This document shows, in pieces, positions 1 to 5,955 of a stretch of 5,955 nt of DNA. The position numbers and the translations under genes were made by a program. The notes beneath the pieces are model-generated. The model searched no databases. It saw only the letters and a program-made list of their open reading frames with translations, and was not told the DNA's origin. Origin of the DNA: Bacillota bacterium (GTDB taxonomy: Bacteria > Bacillota_C > Negativicutes > Sporomusales > Sporomusaceae); contig JAEZQV010000489.1 in assembly GCA_023441125.1 (NCBI GenBank), positions 1 to 5,955 of the forward strand. The letters run 5' to 3'. The stretch's first letter is position 1; the number at the start of each line of letters is the position of its first letter.

Positions 1-321
1 CATAAGATTATTCTCGGTAATTATTTTTGCTAACTGCGGGCCGGGAAAGGCCTGAATATGGCGCCCCATAATTTGCGCCGTGTTGAGACCGGTCAGCAGC
101 GCGCCCTGTCCGGTTGCACTCTGCGGCAGGCCCTCGACACCAAGTGTGGCGTCAATTGGTACCAGGCAGCGTTCAGCGAGCAGCATTGGCTCCATGGCCT
201 GCGTCAATGGCAAGCCAAACAACCCTTCCACGCTGTGTAACCCAAACCTCGCCAATGGATTGATTTCCGGGTTATTACTGCCCAGACCAAACCCATCAAT
301 GAACAGTAACAATACTTTCAA
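1..321 (-). CDS. Alkaline phosphatase superfamily metalloenzyme (phosphoglycerate mutase/phosphopentomutase-like), 3' end outside window
   Basis: The first 107 residues of a predicted metal-dependent phosphohydrolase or phosphomutase are seen; the rest lies beyond the left edge. The N-terminus is a beta strand followed by IDGFG (residues 8-12), where Asp9 matches the metal-binding Asp of the superfamily. S-A-T-G-Q (68-72) lines up with the S-x-x-G-H of iPGM and T-x-T-G-H of phosphopentomutase, so Ser68 is the likely nucleophile (inference). MGRH follows at 85-88. The substrate is unknown; proteins of this type are usually just called metalloenzymes. The only start that fits the family N-terminus (MKVLL-like) is TTG at 321-319. 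Its binding site is odd: GGAGG lies 17 bases upstream, while a weaker AGGCGG is 9 bases upstream. An out-of-frame ATG at 326-324 stops after two codons. The gene is separated from the upstream DUF421 gene by a hairpin, and I see no convincing promoter of its own. Family confidence is good; start confidence is moderate. Confidence 0.8.
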   Translation of the reverse strand, partial: MKVLLLFIDGFGLGSNNPEINPLARFGLHSVEGLFGLPLTQAMEPMLLAERCLVPIDATLGVEGLPQSATGQGALLTGLNTAQIMGRHIQAFPGPQLAKIITENNLM

Positions 322-387
322 TGCATGATCCCGCCTATCCTCCAATTGTTGCAGCTAAATCGCTTTCCACTGCATTATCAGCATAAG

Positions 388-415
388 AAAGAAGAAGGGA
401 TATCCCTTCCTCTCT
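388..415 (-). terminator. Hairpin terminator after the DUF421 gene
   Basis: Directly after the DUF421 stop codon the transcript can form a 12-bp stem with an ATAT loop, centred on the palindrome AAGGGATATCCCTT. Two of the pairs are G-U only in the minus-strand RNA and would be A-C mismatches in the plus-strand RNA, so the structure favours minus-strand transcription. The downstream T-tract is short and interrupted (TTTCTT), so termination may be partial and could let some transcription reach the metalloenzyme gene. Confidence 0.6.
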
Positions 416-1087
416 TTAATGCAATTCTTTTTCGTTACTCGCTGGGCTCCCGGCGGCACTGGTTTCAGACCCCTGCTTCTCCTGTAATTGAGCGGCCAGA
501 AAGCGGACATCGTCCATAAACGTTTCAATCTTGGACCATTTTTCGCCGGCCAGGCTCAGCGGGTTGTCGTAAATACTTCTGACATAACTCTCAAATTCTT
601 TTTTGGATAACGGCTCATTATCCGGTGTGCGAACCATGGTAAACTCGCCGCAACTCTCCAGACGAGCCGTTTCAATCATGTTCAGGTCGGACATGTCCAG
701 CCCTTTTTTATGTAGTTCCTGTCGCAAGTCATCAAAATTAAAATGGGTTTTGGAAAAGTTGTCCTTGATGATGCGCCCGTTCTGGATTAAAGTGACAGGA
801 GTTCCTTCAAACCATTTACGCAATGTAGTATTTTTCAAGGCCAGATACCCTAACAGCTGCTGCAATAATAATAACACAACCAACGCCTCAACGCCTGACA
901 ATAATGTAGGATTTTGATCCATTGTACCGGCAATGATAATGTCACCGATACCAACCATTATGACAAAATCAAATGGTGACAGCTGTCCCACGGTACGGTT
1001 TCCCATCAGCCTAACCACAATCAGGGCGACAGCACACAAGATCATTAAGCGTAACAAAACTGAAATGATTGATCCGCTGTCAAACAC
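416..1087 (-). CDS. DUF421 (YetF-family) inner membrane protein
   Basis: A 223-residue membrane protein of the DUF421/YetF family, whose biochemical role is not established. Three hydrophobic segments can be seen at about residues 7-27, 38-54 and 62-84. The conserved segment GNRTVGQLSPFDFVIMVGIGD (29-49) covers the second segment. A soluble alpha/beta domain follows (about 90-160), with the family's VTLIQNGRI and LRQELHKKGL stretches, and then a charged, low-complexity tail rich in Ser, Glu and Lys. The length is normal for the family. The start is a GTG at 1087-1085, preceded by AAGGAGGGG at 1092-1100, an excellent Shine-Dalgarno at proper spacing. A sigma-A-like promoter sits 46 bases upstream, so the gene can be expressed independently of zapA, and a hairpin follows its stop codon. 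Family assignment is confident; function is unknown. Confidence 0.9.
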   Translation of the reverse strand: MFDSGSIISVLLRLMILCAVALIVVRLMGNRTVGQLSPFDFVIMVGIGDIIIAGTMDQNPTLLSGVEALVVLLLLQQLLGYLALKNTTLRKWFEGTPVTLIQNGRIIKDNFSKTHFNFDDLRQELHKKGLDMSDLNMIETARLESCGEFTMVRTPDNEPLSKKEFESYVRSIYDNPLSLAGEKWSKIETFMDDVRFLAAQLQEKQGSETSAAGSPASNEKELH

Positions 1088-1132
1088 GGTACCCCTCCTT
1101 TTCTGTCTGTATTATTAACGCGACTGAAAGGT

Positions 1133-1160
1133 GTTATACCGTGTCTTTAGGGTTTGCCAA
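1133..1160 (-). promoter_or_regulatory. Sigma-A-type promoter for the DUF421 gene
   Basis: On the minus strand TTGGCA (1155-1160, five of six matches to TTGACA) and TATAAC (1133-1138, five of six matches to TATAAT) are separated by 16 bases. The -35 box begins immediately after the zapA stop codon. This predicts a start of transcription near 1125 and a leader of roughly 40 bases that includes the strong ribosome binding site at 1092-1100. It is the best promoter match I found in the window by eye. Confidence 0.6.
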
Positions 1161-1415
1161 TTATTTATCCTTTTCTATCAGTTCAAGAAGATCCAGATAG
1201 TCTTGTTCCAAGCGTAGAAACTCATCAGCAATGTTAAGAGCTGTCAATACTGCGATCTTGGTTGGCGACATTCGGAGATTGGCTTTAGCCGTCTTTTTCA
1301 TACGCTCGTCCAGCATAGCCGCCAAACGTATGATCCTTTCAGGCTCCACATCGCCTTTCAGAGCATAGCTCTCACCGTATATTTCAACGGTAATCTTAGT
1401 TTTTTTATCTGACAT
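1161..1415 (-). CDS. zapA: Cell division protein ZapA
   Basis: An 84-residue protein matching the short Bacillota form of ZapA, a cytoplasmic protein that binds FtsZ and promotes bundling of protofilaments in the division ring. The N-terminal part (KITVEIYGESYALKG, about 7-21) is the beta-hairpin of the ZapA globular head. The family signature follows: ERIIRLAAMLDERM (26-39) and MSPTKIAVLTALNIADE (49-65). The last 20 residues are a Leu- and Glu-rich helix consistent with the dimerising coiled coil. The ATG at 1415 is preceded by AGGTGA at suitable spacing. A terminator upstream (1484-1511) cuts off the permease transcript, so zapA probably has its own promoter in 1416-1483. The best I can offer there is TTGCAG, 18 bases, TAGAAA, which is weak. 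pheT and zapA are often near neighbours in Bacillota, which supports the call. Confidence 0.93.
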   Translation of the reverse strand: MSDKKTKITVEIYGESYALKGDVEPERIIRLAAMLDERMKKTAKANLRMSPTKIAVLTALNIADEFLRLEQDYLDLLELIEKDK

Positions 1416-1483
1416 ATTTCACCTGAACTCAAATATTTACTTCAGAATATATTTCTACCAGTCAAAAACTAATTCCTGCAAGA

Positions 1484-1511
1484 AAAAAGAAAAAGGCGGG
1501 GATAACCCGCC
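1484..1511 (-). terminator. Intrinsic terminator after the permease gene
   Basis: Eleven bases past the permease stop the transcript forms a perfect 6-bp G+C stem, GGCGGG and CCCGCC, with a 5-base loop (TTATC). It is followed at once by the T-rich tract TTTTTCTTTTTTC. This is a textbook Rho-independent terminator on the minus strand and separates the permease from zapA. Confidence 0.9.
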
Positions 1512-1522
1512 GAATTTGCTTA

Positions 1523-2848
1523 TTATTGTTCGCTGGCAGTTTTGCTCTTATTTAAAGCACTGTTCCGGTAACTATACGCATAATACACGACAAAACCGAT
1601 CGCGGACCAGATACCAAACCGTAGCCAGGTCTCCGCCGGCAAATTCAGCATCAAATAGCTGCAGGATAATACGGCCAGCGGCGCTATCAGCGGAACGGCC
1701 GGGCACCTGAACGGACGGTGAATGTCCGGTCTGGTGTACCGCAGGACAAATACACCGATCGCCGCCACCACAAAGGCAAACAGTGTGCCAATATTAGTTA
1801 GTTCGGCAATAATGCCAATGGGGGTAAACCCGGCGATCAGGGCGACGGCAACACCGGCAGCCATGGTAATAACATGCGGCGTGCCATATTTGGGATGGAT
1901 TTTACAGATGCCGGCCGGAATGAGTCCGTCCCGTGACATGGCAAAGAAAATCCGGGTTTGGCCGTACATCAGTACTAACAAAACGGTAGTTATGCCGGCA
2001 ATGGCCCCCGTACCCACCAGCGCCGAACCAAAGTTGTAGCCGATACTGCGCAGCGCATAGGCAACCGGTTCGGCATTATTGAGCTCCTGATAAGGAACCA
2101 CACCGGTCAAGACACCGGCTACCACAATATATAGAACTGTACATACGAGCAACGAGCCGATGATGCCAATCGGTAAATCCCGGTTAGGATTGCGGCATTC
2201 CTCAGCGGCAGTGGCCACGGCATCAAAGCCGATATACGCAAAGAAGATAATGGCCGCGCCGGCAGCTACTCCGGAAAAACCGTACGGCATAAGCGGCGAC
2301 CAGTTAACCGGGTTTACTTTCGGACCGGCCAGCGCCAGAAAAATGAATACTGCCACCAGTTTTATCACAACCAGTATCTTATTTAAGGTAGCGCTCTCCT
2401 TGGTGCCACGTACCAGCAGAAGACTTAAAAAGAGGGCGATAAGCATAGCCGGCAGGTTGACAATTCCGCCATCTGCCGGGACGGCGGTAAACGCCTTGGG
2501 CAATTCAATTCCGCCTGACTTAAGCAGGCCGACCATGTAGCCTGACCAGCCGGCGGCTACGGCACTGGAGCCTACTGAATACTCCAGGATAAGATTCCAG
2601 CCGACAATCCAGGCAATGATCTCGCCTAACGCCGCATAGCTGTATGTGTAAGCGCTGCCGGCAATAGGCACGATAGCGGCCAGTTCGGCATACGCTAATG
2701 CGGCAAATGCGCAGGCAAGACCGGAAATTACAAATGATAGCATGATACCGGGACCGGCGTATTTGGCGGCAGCAACACCGGTTAAAACAAAAATACCCGT
2801 ACCGATGATACACCCGATTCCCAACAAAATTAGATCAGAAGCTCCCAC
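1523..2848 (-). CDS. APC-superfamily amino acid permease (CAT/YfnA type), N-terminus interrupted by an upstream in-frame stop
   Basis: A 12-helix-type inner membrane amino acid transporter of the APC superfamily, close in pattern to the cationic amino acid transporter branch (YfnA, GkApcT). These proteins take up amino acids by proton-coupled transport; the substrate cannot be read from the sequence. Hallmarks are GIGCIIGTGIFVLTG in helix 1 (10-24), GSAYTYSYAALGE (64-76), MPYGFSGVAAGAAIIFFAYIG around helix 6 (187-207), and MYGQTRIFFAMSRDG (294-308). The open frame given here starts at a GTG (2848) with no good ribosome binding site and lacks about 24 residues of cytosolic N-terminus. The family's usual start corresponds to the ATG at 2920, in the same frame, but a TGA at 2860-2858 lies between. 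All transmembrane helices are kept and the remaining 441 codons are undamaged. Terminators lie on both sides, so the gene appears to be a single-gene unit. Family call is sure; whether it is functional is open. Confidence 0.9.
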   Translation of the reverse strand: MGASDLILLGIGCIIGTGIFVLTGVAAAKYAGPGIMLSFVISGLACAFAALAYAELAAIVPIAGSAYTYSYAALGEIIAWIVGWNLILEYSVGSSAVAAGWSGYMVGLLKSGGIELPKAFTAVPADGGIVNLPAMLIALFLSLLLVRGTKESATLNKILVVIKLVAVFIFLALAGPKVNPVNWSPLMPYGFSGVAAGAAIIFFAYIGFDAVATAAEECRNPNRDLPIGIIGSLLVCTVLYIVVAGVLTGVVPYQELNNAEPVAYALRSIGYNFGSALVGTGAIAGITTVLLVLMYGQTRIFFAMSRDGLIPAGICKIHPKYGTPHVITMAAGVAVALIAGFTPIGIIAELTNIGTLFAFVVAAIGVFVLRYTRPDIHRPFRCPAVPLIAPLAVLSCSYLMLNLPAETWLRFGIWSAIGFVVYYAYSYRNSALNKSKTASEQ

Positions 2849-2857
2849 GGGTTTCTT

Positions 2858-2920
2858 TCAGCCCTTTTGTCCGGCACCTAGTTTAATCATGTCGCTACTC
2901 TTAGTGCGGAAAACACTCAT
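2858..2920 (-). pseudogene. Severed N-terminus of the permease (20 codons, then in-frame TGA)
   Basis: ATG at 2920-2918 opens a 20-codon reading frame beginning MSVFRTKS, which resembles the short cytosolic N-terminal segment of CAT-family permeases. It ends ...GAGQKG followed by TGA (2860-2858). The same frame then resumes without a shift as KKPVGASDLILLGIG, the usual lead into helix 1. In relatives such as GkApcT the segment runs S-L-R-K-E-L-G-A-F-D-L, so the TGA stands where a Leu is expected. A TTA to TGA change is a single base. This piece has the strong ribosome binding site, so it is the natural start of the permease gene and not an independent small gene. Confidence 0.75.
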
Positions 2921-2927
2921 ACTTTCA

Positions 2928-2934
2928 CCCCTCC
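2928..2934 (-). promoter_or_regulatory. Strong ribosome binding site of the interrupted permease
   Basis: The minus strand reads GGAGGGG followed by TGAAAGT and then ATG at 2920, ideal in sequence and spacing. This site decides that the ancestral start is 2920 and not the GTG at 2848, which has only a poor purine run upstream. Confidence 0.85.
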
Positions 2935-2946
2935 AAATATAATTTC

Positions 2947-2995
2947 GATAAAGCCAGCATAGTTTGCATAAGCCAAAGCCAATGTTGCCTTTATC
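2947..2995 (-). other. Leader hairpin 2, proximal to the permease start
   Basis: In the minus-strand RNA GATAAAG (2989-2995) pairs perfectly over 7 bp with CTTTATC (2947-2953), closing a 35-base loop region of low internal symmetry. The 3' arm ends 12 bases before the Shine-Dalgarno at 2934, so it does not cover it directly. No known riboswitch class is recognised. Confidence 0.45.
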
Positions 2996-3008
2996 CAGCA
3001 GTAAGTAA

Positions 3009-3096
3009 TAACTTTCTGTCAGGATAAGCAAACACGGCCTGCCCTGGCCTGGTACAGCCAAGCAGCGCAGCGGTGTCTTTATCAAATAGAAAGTTA
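3009..3096 (-). other. Leader hairpin 1, long multi-segment stem upstream of the permease
   Basis: Within the 351-base gene-free gap, the minus-strand RNA can fold into an 88-base extended hairpin. The outer stem is TAACTTTCT (3088-3096) with AGAAAGTTA (3009-3017), 9 perfect pairs. An inner stem joins GATAAAGACAC (3073-3083) to GTGTTT and TTATC (3023-3035), 11 pairs with a 2-base bulge. A G+C-rich tip follows (CTGC with GCAG, GGC with GCC, at 3039-3065). One inner pair is G-U only in the minus-strand RNA, which points to minus-strand transcription. It lies after the pheT terminator and before the permease start, so it is probably 5' leader. The function is unknown; I match it to no Rfam family from memory. 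Confidence 0.5.
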
Positions 3097-3112
3097 CACT
3101 TTTGTTGGAAGG

Positions 3113-3151
3113 AAAAAAACAAGATCTGTCCACGGAAGACAGATCTTGTTT
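3113..3151 (-). terminator. Intrinsic terminator after pheT
   Basis: A perfect 14-bp stem (3117-3130 with 3138-3151, containing AGATCT), a 7-base loop TTCCGTG, and a run of seven T on the minus strand (3113-3119) make a very strong Rho-independent terminator. It lies about 120 bases after the pheT stop and would end the pheST transcript. If the weak promoter proposed at 3184-3213 is real, the same hairpin would instead act as an attenuator within the permease leader. Confidence 0.9.
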
Positions 3152-3183
3152 CCAGTAAATATCCAGCAAGCGCAGACATTTAC

Positions 3184-3213
3184 GTTATATGTCCATCCCG
3201 GTTAACAGTTTAA
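3184..3213 (-). promoter_or_regulatory. Possible promoter for the permease (weak)
   Basis: TATAAC (3184-3189) is a good -10 box, with TTAAAC (3208-3213) 18 bases upstream as a poor -35 box. It would start transcription just before the terminator at 3113-3151, placing that hairpin in the leader. I find no better promoter between the terminator and the permease start, but the match is weak. Confidence 0.25.
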
Positions 3214-3245
3214 CACAAGAATGGTTGTAGGTAAAGTATTTTTTG

Positions 3246-3257
3246 TTTGTATACAAA
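3246..3257. repeat. 12-bp perfect palindrome in the pheT 3' region
   Basis: TTTGTATACAAA is a perfect inverted repeat located 15 bases beyond the pheT stop. It could be a dimeric-repressor operator, but it lies in an A+T-rich stretch and could be chance. No second copy was seen in the window. Confidence 0.3.
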
Positions 3258-3271
3258 AGACGTTTTCCGAA

Positions 3272-5701
3272 CTATTCCCGTAATTTAGCAGCAAAAGTTT
3301 TTTCCAGAGAAACAACTATATTCTTATAATGTTCATCAACTTCAACATCGGTCAGGGTCCGGTCGTTGGCCTGGAAAGTAAGTGCGAAAGCCAGGCTGCG
3401 GGAACCTTGGGCCACTTGCTGGCCCGTATATACGTCAAACAATTGAGTCGCCGTCAGTAACTGACCCGCACTGGCGACAATGGCTTTGGTCACATCGCCG
3501 GCGGAAACCGTTTCCGGCAGAACTACGGCCAGATCGCGATTAATGGCCGGGAATTTCGGCAGCTGCTGGTAATGGGGTTTAATGGCCGCATGGTTAACCA
3601 GGGCAGTCATATTTAATTCAAACAAGTAAATCTTCTTGGTGACTTCATAGGCATCCAGCACCTTGGGGTGGACTTCTCCCACCAGCCCTAAGAGATCGCC
3701 GTCTTTTTTGATTGCCGCGGTTTTTCCAGGATGTAAGGCGGCAGTTTCAGACGGCTCCAGGGAGAAATCAACTATGCCTAATGCCTCTAATACCGCTTCA
3801 ACAGCCCCTTTGGCATCAAAAAAGTCTACTGTTTCCTTAGTAAGATTCCAGGTCTGAGGATACCGTTTGCCCACCATGGCGCCGCAGAGCATGACAGGCT
3901 CTTGCGGCAGCTCGGCAAGCGGCAATGCTTCCGGCAGATAGACTGCGCCAATTTCGTAGAGCTTCAGGTCTTCATTTTTGCGGGCAAGATTGCGGACCAC
4001 GGTGTCCAGCATACCGCCCAGCAAAGTAGTCCGCAAAATGGGAAAGTCGTCGGTAATCGGGTTTAAGACCTCAATAGCATTACGTAACGGGCTGTCTGAC
4101 GGCAAATTCAGTTTATCAAAAGCTGCCGGATGAGAAAAGCTAAAGGAAATGATTTCCGAAAAACCACTGCCGGTCAGTACAGCCTTAATCTTGTCGATTA
4201 CTGTTTGCGAATAGCTTTGTTTGCCTTGAGCCATATTGCCGGCCGGGGTTGTGGAAGGCACATTGTTGTAGCCGTAAACCCTGGCGATTTCTTCGCAAAT
4301 ATCGGCTGGCATCGTAACATCGCCCCGCCACGTGGGAATGGTTACTGTAATTTTAGCCGGACTGGCATCTACCTCGAATTCCAGTCGCTTCAGGATATCG
4401 ATCATAGTATTGGCCGGTATGGCAGTACCCAGGTAGCGGTTAATTTCCTCCGGCGTGAAATGGATCTGCTTAGGCAACTGCATAGCGGGATACACATCCA
4501 CAATACCGGGACAGACCTGGCAGGCCCCCATGTCCTCCAGTAATTTCGCCGCCCGGTCGAGAGCCTTGATGACATTGGCGGTGTCCACACCGCGTTCAAA
4601 GCGTCCGGATGCCTCCGAACGAAGCCCCAGGGCACGGGACGTCCGGCGAATGCTCGCGCCTTTGAAAGCGGCTGCTTCCAATAACACATTTTGCGTGCTG
4701 GCCGTGACTTCGGTTGTCAGGCCGCCCATAACGCCGGCAATGCCAACAGCCTGTACGGCATCGGCAATAACCAGCATATCTGGTTCAAGTTCGCGTTTTA
4801 CACCGTCCAAGGTCGTCAGTTTCTCGCCTGGATTGGCCTGGCGGACCACCAAAGTGTGCCGGGACAGCAGGTTGTAATCATAGGCGTGCATCGGCTGGCC
4901 TAACTCCAGCATTACAAAGTTGGTGACGTCGACGATGTTGTTGATTGGCCGCATACCGGCCGCCTGGATACGGTGCTGCAGCCAGACCGGCGATGGCCCG
5001 ATTTTGATATTGGTTAAAATTCTGGCGGCAAAACGCGCACAAAGGCTGGCATCGGTAATCTGGATATTGGTCATAGTGCCGGCCTTCTCGGTGCCGGCTT
5101 CTTTTAAATTGAGGATTGGTTTTTTAACAGTAGCGCCGGTTAATACGGCGATCTCGCGGGCGATGCCCAGGATGCTGAAACAATCGGCTCTGTTGGCGGT
5201 CAGCTCAAATTCCAGCACGACATCATCGAGTCCCAGTGCGGTACGGATATCTACGCCAATGGCCGTATCAGCAGGCAGAATATAGATACCATTTCTGGCT
5301 TCGGCGGCAACTAATTTATTATCAATATTCAGTTCTTCCGTCGAGCACAGCATGCCACTGGAGAGCAGGCCGCGCAGCTTGGTCGGTTTGATTTTCATGC
5401 CATTCGGCAGCTCAGCCCCCACAGTTGCTACCGGCACAACATCGTGCTGCCGGACATTGGTGGCGCCGGTGATAATGGTAACCGTTTCTGCGCCGATATC
5501 GACTTTGCATACCGATAGCTTATCCGCATCGGTATGAGGCGTAATTTCAATTATTTTTCCGGTGACTACTCCCGCGATATTCTGTCCCAAATATTCGACG
5601 CTTGCAACCGGAATTCCGGCCATAGTCAGCATGTCGGCCAGTTTTTCCGGCGACTCGTTTATTTCAACATAGTCTTTAAGCCATTTTAATGACGCTCTCA
5701 T
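3272..5701 (-). CDS. pheT: Phenylalanyl-tRNA synthetase beta subunit
   Basis: A complete 809-residue PheRS beta chain, which pairs with PheS as an alpha2beta2 enzyme to charge tRNA-Phe in the cytoplasm. The domains appear in the usual bacterial order. An N-terminal region is followed by the EMAP-like tRNA-binding OB fold (about 40-150), with HTDADKLSVCKVDIG and GLLSSGMLCSTEEL. The B3/B4 editing region (about 210-400) includes NNIVDVTNFVMLELGQPMHAYD and RRTSRALGLRSEASGRFERG. The B5 domain (about 405-475) is followed by the catalytic-like core with LNPITDDFPILRTTLLGGML (546-565) and LYEIGAVY. The C-terminal FDX-ACB anticodon-binding domain (about 710-809) includes FPAINRDLAVVLPE and the ending AAKLRE. 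The length is normal. ATG at 5701 is preceded by AAGGGGGAAGG, and the 21-base gap to pheS shows a shared transcript. No regulatory element for the operon lies inside the window; a leader would be upstream of pheS. Confidence 0.98.
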   Translation of the reverse strand: MRASLKWLKDYVEINESPEKLADMLTMAGIPVASVEYLGQNIAGVVTGKIIEITPHTDADKLSVCKVDIGAETVTIITGATNVRQHDVVPVATVGAELPNGMKIKPTKLRGLLSSGMLCSTEELNIDNKLVAAEARNGIYILPADTAIGVDIRTALGLDDVVLEFELTANRADCFSILGIAREIAVLTGATVKKPILNLKEAGTEKAGTMTNIQITDASLCARFAARILTNIKIGPSPVWLQHRIQAAGMRPINNIVDVTNFVMLELGQPMHAYDYNLLSRHTLVVRQANPGEKLTTLDGVKRELEPDMLVIADAVQAVGIAGVMGGLTTEVTASTQNVLLEAAAFKGASIRRTSRALGLRSEASGRFERGVDTANVIKALDRAAKLLEDMGACQVCPGIVDVYPAMQLPKQIHFTPEEINRYLGTAIPANTMIDILKRLEFEVDASPAKITVTIPTWRGDVTMPADICEEIARVYGYNNVPSTTPAGNMAQGKQSYSQTVIDKIKAVLTGSGFSEIISFSFSHPAAFDKLNLPSDSPLRNAIEVLNPITDDFPILRTTLLGGMLDTVVRNLARKNEDLKLYEIGAVYLPEALPLAELPQEPVMLCGAMVGKRYPQTWNLTKETVDFFDAKGAVEAVLEALGIVDFSLEPSETAALHPGKTAAIKKDGDLLGLVGEVHPKVLDAYEVTKKIYLFELNMTALVNHAAIKPHYQQLPKFPAINRDLAVVLPETVSAGDVTKAIVASAGQLLTATQLFDVYTGQQVAQGSRSLAFALTFQANDRTLTDVEVDEHYKNIVVSLEKTFAAKLRE

Positions 5702-5722
5702 AACCTTCCCCCTTAACCAGCT

Positions 5723-5955
<233 letters not shown>

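Noticed and set aside
58..328. Overlapping plus-strand open frames at the left end
   Set aside because: They are antisense to the metalloenzyme reading frame, which has clear superfamily motifs; the plus-strand products resemble nothing known.
2858..2920. Selenocysteine decoding of the permease TGA
   Set aside because: The family has Leu at this place, not Cys, in a cytosolic lead segment with no redox role. The bases after the TGA offer only a tiny CCC-GT-GGG hairpin with too small a loop, not a convincing bacterial SECIS.
2947..2995. Cyclic di-GMP (GEMM-I) riboswitch, suggested by GATAAAGGCAAC and ATGCAAACTATGC
   Set aside because: The likeness is superficial: the conserved GACGCAAAGC core and GNRA-capped stem are absent, and the GATAAAG is taken up in a local 7-bp stem. 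A covariance search could settle it.
2991..3179. Small open frames on the minus strand across the pheT-permease gap (62 and 103 codons)
   Set aside because: They read through the strong terminator and hairpins, have no ribosome binding site, and their composition looks like translated noncoding sequence. The only real coding part is the last 20 codons from ATG 2920.
2921..3271. T-box leader for an amino acid permease
   Set aside because: No T-box sequence of the AAGGGTGGTACCGCG kind and no specifier-loop landmarks were found on the minus strand; the terminator is not preceded by an antiterminator alternative.
4130..4877. Plus-strand open frames of 137-140 codons inside pheT
   Set aside because: Antisense shadows of a fully conserved pheT frame, with no ribosome binding sites of note.

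Overview
The window looks like chromosomal housekeeping DNA of a low-to-mid G+C Gram-positive-lineage bacterium (Bacillota). The signs are the pheS-pheT-zapA neighbourhood, strong GGAGG-type ribosome binding sites, GTG and TTG starts, compact intrinsic terminators and a YetF-type DUF421 protein. A sporulating Negativicutes or Clostridia host is my best guess, but that is an impression from protein resemblance and not proven here. Every supported gene is on the minus strand, so gene order in transcription runs from the right end of the window to the left.

Right part (5955 to 3272): the 3' end of pheS, a 21-base gap, then complete pheT. Together they encode the alpha and beta subunits of phenylalanyl-tRNA synthetase. 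A 351-base gap follows (3271 to 2921). It holds a strong intrinsic terminator about 120 bases past pheT, then a highly structured stretch with two large hairpins that forms the leader of the next gene.

Middle (2920 to 1484): an amino acid permease of the APC/CAT family with its own terminator. Its natural start, an ATG at 2920 with an excellent ribosome binding site, runs into an in-frame TGA at codon 21. The remaining 441 codons are intact and could begin at a GTG at 2848. The gene is either freshly damaged, recoded, or translated by reinitiation. It sits as a terminator-bounded unit between pheT and zapA, which are commonly close neighbours in Bacillota.

Left part (1415 to 1): zapA (FtsZ-ring assembly), a DUF421 membrane protein with a good sigma-A-type promoter placed exactly at the zapA stop, a hairpin terminator, and the first 107 codons of an alkaline-phosphatase-superfamily metalloenzyme that leaves the window.

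The genes do not form one pathway: translation (pheST), amino acid uptake, cell division, and two poorly characterised proteins. I found no mobile element, CRISPR array, rRNA or tRNA gene. The most interesting points are the in-frame TGA in the permease and the unexplained structured RNA leader upstream of it.
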